A stretch of 64,000 nucleotides of DNA from CAVVDY01 sp963815775 (GTDB taxonomy: Bacteria; Acidobacteriota; Terriglobia; Terriglobales; Acidobacteriaceae): assembly GCA_963815775.1 (NCBI GenBank), contig CAWFIB010000024.1:35246-99245 (forward strand). Reading direction: 5' to 3'. Below the pieces are notes generated by a model. It was not told where the DNA came from and searched no databases. It saw only the letters and a list, made by a program, of their open reading frames with translations. Below, piece by piece: positions 61,010-64,000 of the stretch; position 1 is the first letter of the stretch, and each line of letters starts with the position of its first letter. The translations under genes were made by a program, and so were the position numbers.

Positions 61010-61646
61010 TACAAGTCAGCCACCCTGCATCTATGTTCTAGCCGGGGCAAACGGTGCCGGCAAAAGCAGCATTGGCGGCGCTGCCTTGTTGCAGCATGGA
61101 GTTGAATATTTCAATCCAGATGAGGCTGCCAGGCGCATTCGTGCTGCGAATCCAACCATTATCCAAGAACACGCTAACAGCGCCGCATGGCATGAAGGCA
61201 AGCGATTGCTGGAACGTGCAATCACTGAACGACTGAACTTCGCATTCGAGACGACCCTTGGGGGCAACACAATCCCAGTTCTGCTGGAGAGAGCGTTGGA
61301 GTCTGGAATGGAGGTCCGTGTTTGGTATGTTGGCCTCAAGACACCTGAGCTCCACGTTACACGCGTGCGCTCCAGAGTTGAGAGGGGTGGACACAACATT
61401 CCCGAGGTCAAGATTCGTGAACGGTATCACCGGAGTCGTCTCAATCTGGTCCGACTGATTGGGAAATTGACGGAGCTTCGCGTTTACGACAACAGCGAAG
61501 AAGCAGACCCTCACACCGGCGCCCTTCCGAAACCAAAATTGATTCTTCATCTGGACAAGGGCAAAGTCGTCAATTCATGCGATCTCACGACATCTCCCGA
61601 ATGGACGAAACCGATCCTGTTGGCGGCGCTGGAATCTTCCAAGTGA
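61002..61646 (+). CDS. Zeta-toxin-like P-loop kinase
   Basis: A 214-aa AAA/zeta-toxin family protein: Walker A 'YVLAGANGAGKSSIGG', 'YFNPDEAARRIRAANPTI' with the substrate-binding region, 'NFAFETTLGGNTI', and the Arg-rich 'RVRSRVERGGHNIPEVKIRERY' lid. Zeta toxins phosphorylate UDP-N-acetylglucosamine and block cell-wall synthesis; the real substrate here is unknown. The gene begins inside the antitoxin gene. Confidence 0.88.
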   Translation: MASTSQPPCIYVLAGANGAGKSSIGGAALLQHGVEYFNPDEAARRIRAANPTIIQEHANSAAWHEGKRLLERAITERLNFAFETTLGGNTIPVLLERALESGMEVRVWYVGLKTPELHVTRVRSRVERGGHNIPEVKIRERYHRSRLNLVRLIGKLTELRVYDNSEEADPHTGALPKPKLILHLDKGKVVNSCDLTTSPEWTKPILLAALESSK

Positions 61647-61718
61647 GAAGGCAGCAGTTGCATGTAGGCAAGTGTGCCGTGCGCTTCGATGCGATGTTTG
61701 CTGGAGTGGAAGACGGCC

Positions 61719-62070
61719 TCAGCCCGAGTCGAACGAAACAAACTCTTCTGCCCCAAGCCACTCCCCTTCATAAGCGATTACACCATCCGCGAAATCTCCG
61801 CCGGCATCGAGCACGGATAGGCCCACCTCTATTGCTGGACGGTTCATAACCACATTAGCGCTTTTCATCAGGCGACGAATCGCATCGGAGATCTCAGGCG
61901 CAGATTTCTTATAGCCGCGGCGCAGCACCCATACAAACCTCACAAAGAACCGTAAGAGGAACAGCAACCAACTCGGCCTGCTGCAAGAGTTTCGCCGCCT
62001 GCCGGGCCTGGTTCGGGTGGTCTTGCACCGCAGCTCTGACCAGCACGTTCGTGTCGGCGGTAATTTTCAT
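61719..62070 (-). pseudogene. PIN-domain toxin (VapC-like) with one frameshift
   Basis: The ATG at 62070 opens 'MKITADTNVLVRAAVQDHPNQARQAAKLLQQAELVAVPLTVLCE', a PIN start with the metal-binding Asp6. The frame then fails at ~61938, where one extra G shifts it, and resumes as 'FVWVLRRGYKKSAPEISDAIRRL' to 'LDAGGDFADGVIAYEG' (C-terminal acidic residues) and a stop at 61719. Corrected length ~116 aa. PIN toxins are Mg-dependent RNases. It overlaps the AbrB antitoxin gene (ATGA). May be inactive or may carry a sequencing insertion. Confidence 0.82.
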
Positions 62071-62318
62071 TTTGCCTTTGCCCATCCCCGGGTCGCGATC
62101 TCCTTCATCTCATCAATCGTGAGTCTGGGCCCTCTCTTGTGTGATAGGCAGCCAATGAAATCGGCAATCCGGCCATCCTGTGCAGCGGCTCTCACAATGA
62201 TCCGGCCATCCGGCAGCTTGTCCGCCTGCACTTTCTCCCCTGGACTGACGCCGAGATGCTTGAGCAATTCCTGCTTCAATGTGACCTGGCCTTTTGCGGT
62301 AATCGTGAGCGTGGTCAT
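62067..62318 (-). CDS. AbrB/SpoVT-type antitoxin (VapB-like)
   Basis: An 83-aa swapped-hairpin AbrB protein: 'MTTLTITAKGQVTLKQELLKHLGVSPGEKVQADKLPDGRIIV' and a C-terminal tail 'PRLTIDEMKEIATRGW' for toxin binding. The ATG at 62318 is used because the conserved fold starts there. Its TGA overlaps the PIN toxin ATG. Expected operon autorepressor and antitoxin. Confidence 0.88.
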   Translation of the reverse strand: MTTLTITAKGQVTLKQELLKHLGVSPGEKVQADKLPDGRIIVRAAAQDGRIADFIGCLSHKRGPRLTIDEMKEIATRGWAKAK

Positions 62319-62631
62319 GCAATCAGATCCCCCAAGCACAGGCTGTTATGTAAGGCATAAACTGCCTTACCGTCCAACGCGAGGGGGCCTTGTTCTTGCA
62401 ACCAGAACCTCGGTCCGCGAACAAAATCCAGCGAACGGTTCCTGACTATTGTCGCTCGCGGCGATCGTTGGCGGGAGGGCTGCGCAATGCCCCGAAACCG
62501 GCTGATGTATTTCGAGCCCTCCTTCTCATAGGCGAGTAGACCGGCGTGGAGAAACGCTTCGCAGATTTGGGCGCTACTTCTGATCACCGCGGATTATCCA
62601 GTCGACTGTTTTGTCAAATCTCGCTCACAGA

Positions 62632-62784
62632 GCAACCAGTATTTCCAAGCTAGGCGCTACCTTTCCTGCTTCGATCTTCGAAAGGTGCTCCGAGGTAAGG
62701 TCACAGCCACTAGAGGCAGCCACTGATGTATTCGGTTGCCTCCTAATTGCACAGGCAACAGGACCGGCCTGAAGCGCGCGGCTC
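62632..62784 (-). pseudogene. Fragment of an XRE helix-turn-helix regulator
   Basis: On the minus strand a short frame reads 'RALQAGPVACAIRRQPNTSVAA', then 'LTSEHLSKIEAGKVAPSLEILVAL' and a stop at 62632. The second part is the recognition-helix region of an XRE/HTH_3 domain (L-S-K-I-E-x-G-x-x-x-P-S-L-E-x-L). The reading frame is closed upstream and no N-terminal start is visible, so it looks like a truncated remnant among toxin-antitoxin genes. Confidence 0.55.
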
Positions 62785-62786
62785 GT

Positions 62787-63212
62787 TCAGTCGCACCAGG
62801 GATTGAAGAGAGACACTCCGGTTCGCGTCAAATCGGCTGTATCGCGGGTGACGAAAGTGAGATCGTGGTGTTGCGCTGTCGCGGCAAGCAAACCATCAAT
62901 CACGGCAATCGGCCGGCCGGCCTTTTCTCCCTCGGCAGCTAGACGACCCCATCGTTCGGCGATGGCCGCGTCGATCAGGAGAACACGACCGGCAAACCGA
63001 ACTTGCAAGTCGCCAACCAGCCACGCTTCCAGCTTCGTCCGCCGCCTGGGGTCGTGCTGCAAGGCGATACCTTTGCGGATCTCGCCAATAGTAAGCACGC
63101 TGAGGAACAACAAGGCTTCGTCTGTCGTTTCGATCCACTTCGCTAGCTTTATTTCAGGCTGTGGCTTGATCAGCTCCGACACAATGTTGGTGTCGAGGAG
63201 GAACCCGCTCAC
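62787..63212 (-). CDS. VapC/FitB-type PIN-domain toxin
   Basis: A 141-aa PIN RNase: 'GFLLDTNIVSELIKPQPEIKLAKWI' (Asp7), 'LTIGEIRKGIALQ' (Glu), 'PIAVIDGLLAATAQHHDLTFVTRDTADLTRTG' (two Asp, N-terminal to the last strand) and 'LFNPW' at the end. All acidic metal ligands are present. The start overlaps the antitoxin stop by 4 bases. Confidence 0.92.
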   Translation of the reverse strand: MSGFLLDTNIVSELIKPQPEIKLAKWIETTDEALLFLSVLTIGEIRKGIALQHDPRRRTKLEAWLVGDLQVRFAGRVLLIDAAIAERWGRLAAEGEKAGRPIAVIDGLLAATAQHHDLTFVTRDTADLTRTGVSLFNPWCD

Positions 63213-63517
63213 AGATCCACCCCCCGACCGTAATCAGGCTTGCGCTCCAAATCAATAGCGAACTCCGCCAAGGGAGATTGAGCAAAGAACTGCAGCAAGC
63301 TTTGGGGTCGTTTAGCTCGCTGCGTTAGCCTTTGAAAGTCCTCAATTCCTACAATGACAGCCTCTTCCCGGCCCTGCTTGGTGATCACTTGCGGGCCCGC
63401 GGTGCATGCCCGACGGATCACCTCACTGAACTGCGACTTGGCGGTCTGAAGCTGCCAGGTTGCCGACACACCTATGCTCTTGCTTCGCTTGACCTTCGGT
63501 TTCTTTGCCACCGCCAT
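63209..63517 (-). CDS. Phd/YefM-type antitoxin
   Basis: A 102-aa antitoxin: basic N-terminal leader, then 'SATWQLQTAKSQFSEVIRRACTAGPQVITKQGREEAVIVGIEDFQRL', the Phd fold. The C-terminal arm ('LLQFFAQSPLAEFAIDLER') is typical for pairing with FitB/VapC-like toxins. The ATG at 63517 is preceded by AGGAGG. Operator palindromes lie directly upstream. Confidence 0.9.
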   Translation of the reverse strand: MAVAKKPKVKRSKSIGVSATWQLQTAKSQFSEVIRRACTAGPQVITKQGREEAVIVGIEDFQRLTQRAKRPQSLLQFFAQSPLAEFAIDLERKPDYGRGVDL

Positions 63518-63529
63518 CGCCTACCTCCT

Positions 63530-63546
63530 GACTAGTCTGACTAGTC
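63530..63546. promoter_or_regulatory. Twin GACTAGTC palindromes upstream of the Phd-VapC module
   Basis: GACTAGTC occurs at 63530-63537 and 63539-63546, two perfect 8-bp palindromes 9 bases apart, just upstream of the antitoxin ribosome site. The spacing equals that of the TAGCTA pair before the Phd-zeta module and suits cooperative Phd dimer binding. Confidence 0.55.
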
Positions 63547-63671
63547 TTACGGGGAATACTAAACGATGTCGCCGAGAGAAGGCAAGAACAGCTGGCAAAA
63601 GCCAAAGCGGCACGGCGCCAACCAACCAGCGTGCACTGTGCGGGGCTTCGGGTCTGCCGACCCTTCTCGAA

Positions 63672-63870
63672 CCGAGGATTGTGCCACCCGGGTGCCCTTT
63701 CCCGCGCCTTGTCTCGGCTTGCGTAAGCCAGCGCGTGAGCTCTCACAGCGTATTGTCCGACCTTCTTGACCGAGGTTTGTGCAACCAGATTGCACTTTTC
63801 CGTTGCCGTCCCGAGCAGTAGCACGCTCTAAGCACCAGGTTTGTGCACCCAAAGTGCACTTTTCGGTTGC
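63672..63870. repeat. Three imperfect copies of a ~35-bp palindromic repeat
   Basis: Copies start at 63672, 63770 and 63833. The best two share ggTTTGTGCA-ccag/caa-TGCACTTTTC-gttgc, an inverted core GTGCA...TGCAC followed by TTTTC; the first copy is more diverged (GTGCC...GGTGCCCTTTC). Copies two and three are 63 bases apart. The interval 63547-64000 has no gene I would support. The array may continue beyond the window. Confidence 0.55.
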
Positions 63871-64000
63871 TCCCCTGGCCGCGTAGAAGCTCCGCAAATC
63901 ACCAGCTCGTGGGCTTGCTCCGGCAGCGGTTCGAAGGCTCACCAGGACAGGTTAGCGTGTTCGCTTTTTGTTCGCTACAAAATTCTTGCCTCGGCAAGGA

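Noticed and set aside
62315..62587. 90-codon minus-strand open frame whose stop overlaps the AbrB antitoxin ATG
   Set aside because: The ATGA overlap is suggestive, but the protein has no recognisable domain, unusual composition and no clear ribosome site. I treat it as chance.
63672..63870. CRISPR array
   Set aside because: Only three imperfect copies with unequal spacing and no cas genes in the window.

Overview
The window looks like chromosome from an acidobacterium (Acidobacteriota, probably the Koribacter-like Acidobacteriia). This is inferred from gene content: a DUF3857 transglutaminase pair, a secreted kumamolisin (S53), an ASST-like enzyme and a BoxB/BoxC/BoxR benzoyl-CoA locus. No rRNA or taxonomic marker is present to prove it. 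Most genes are dense and GC-rich; the first ~5 kb is lower in GC and heavily frameshifted.

Layout. 0-5 kb: two secreted-protein genes broken by frameshifts. 5-15 kb: housekeeping genes (FmdB, HtrA-like protease, TPR protein, gpmI, eno), a MazEF module and a kumamolisin. 14.4-15.9 kb: a HigBA-type toxin-antitoxin pair sitting between an orphan flavodoxin 3' end and an intact flavodoxin gene. 16-22.8 kb: aerobic benzoyl-CoA (box) pathway with a BoxR/BzdR-type regulator, boxC, boxB and an adrenodoxin-reductase-like gene in place of boxA, interrupted by a ComF-like PRTase plus SLOG-domain pair. 23.85-24.9 kb: selD with an in-frame UGA (Sec) and a matching SECIS hairpin.

24.9-41 kb: a large gas-vesicle island on the minus strand (gvpA, two GvpC-like paralogues, gvpN, three GvpF/L genes, gvpG, gvpS-K-J). 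It also encodes a tandem ArsA/Get3-like ATPase, a CDC48 AAA ATPase and an Hsp20, so it is rich in proteostasis factors. An NtrC-type regulator lies at the head of the island, a PAS histidine kinase and a receiver protein lie beside it, and a well-spaced sigma-54 promoter candidate precedes gvpA. The island is followed by an M23 peptidase, the C-terminal remnant of a tyrosine integrase and tRNA-Ala(GGC), which suggests integration at that tRNA.

43-54.4 kb: an active/inactive pair of DUF3857 transglutaminases, an ECF sigma/anti-sigma pair, and a two-gene unit encoding a 1097-aa lipase-like hydrolase fused to a CHAT caspase-like protease plus a two-HKD phospholipase D protein. The latter is the best candidate here for an undescribed defence or self-killing system. 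54.7-60 kb: a complete group-3 [NiFe] hydrogenase operon with an embedded cyclic-nucleotide-binding subunit and a CRP-type palindrome upstream. 60.6-63.5 kb: three toxin-antitoxin modules (Phd-zeta, AbrB-PIN, Phd-VapC) and an XRE fragment. The right edge carries a family of short palindromic repeats.

Nine inferred frameshifts were found in six otherwise well-conserved genes. Eight of them correspond to one extra base, so part of the apparent pseudogenisation may be sequencing or assembly error.
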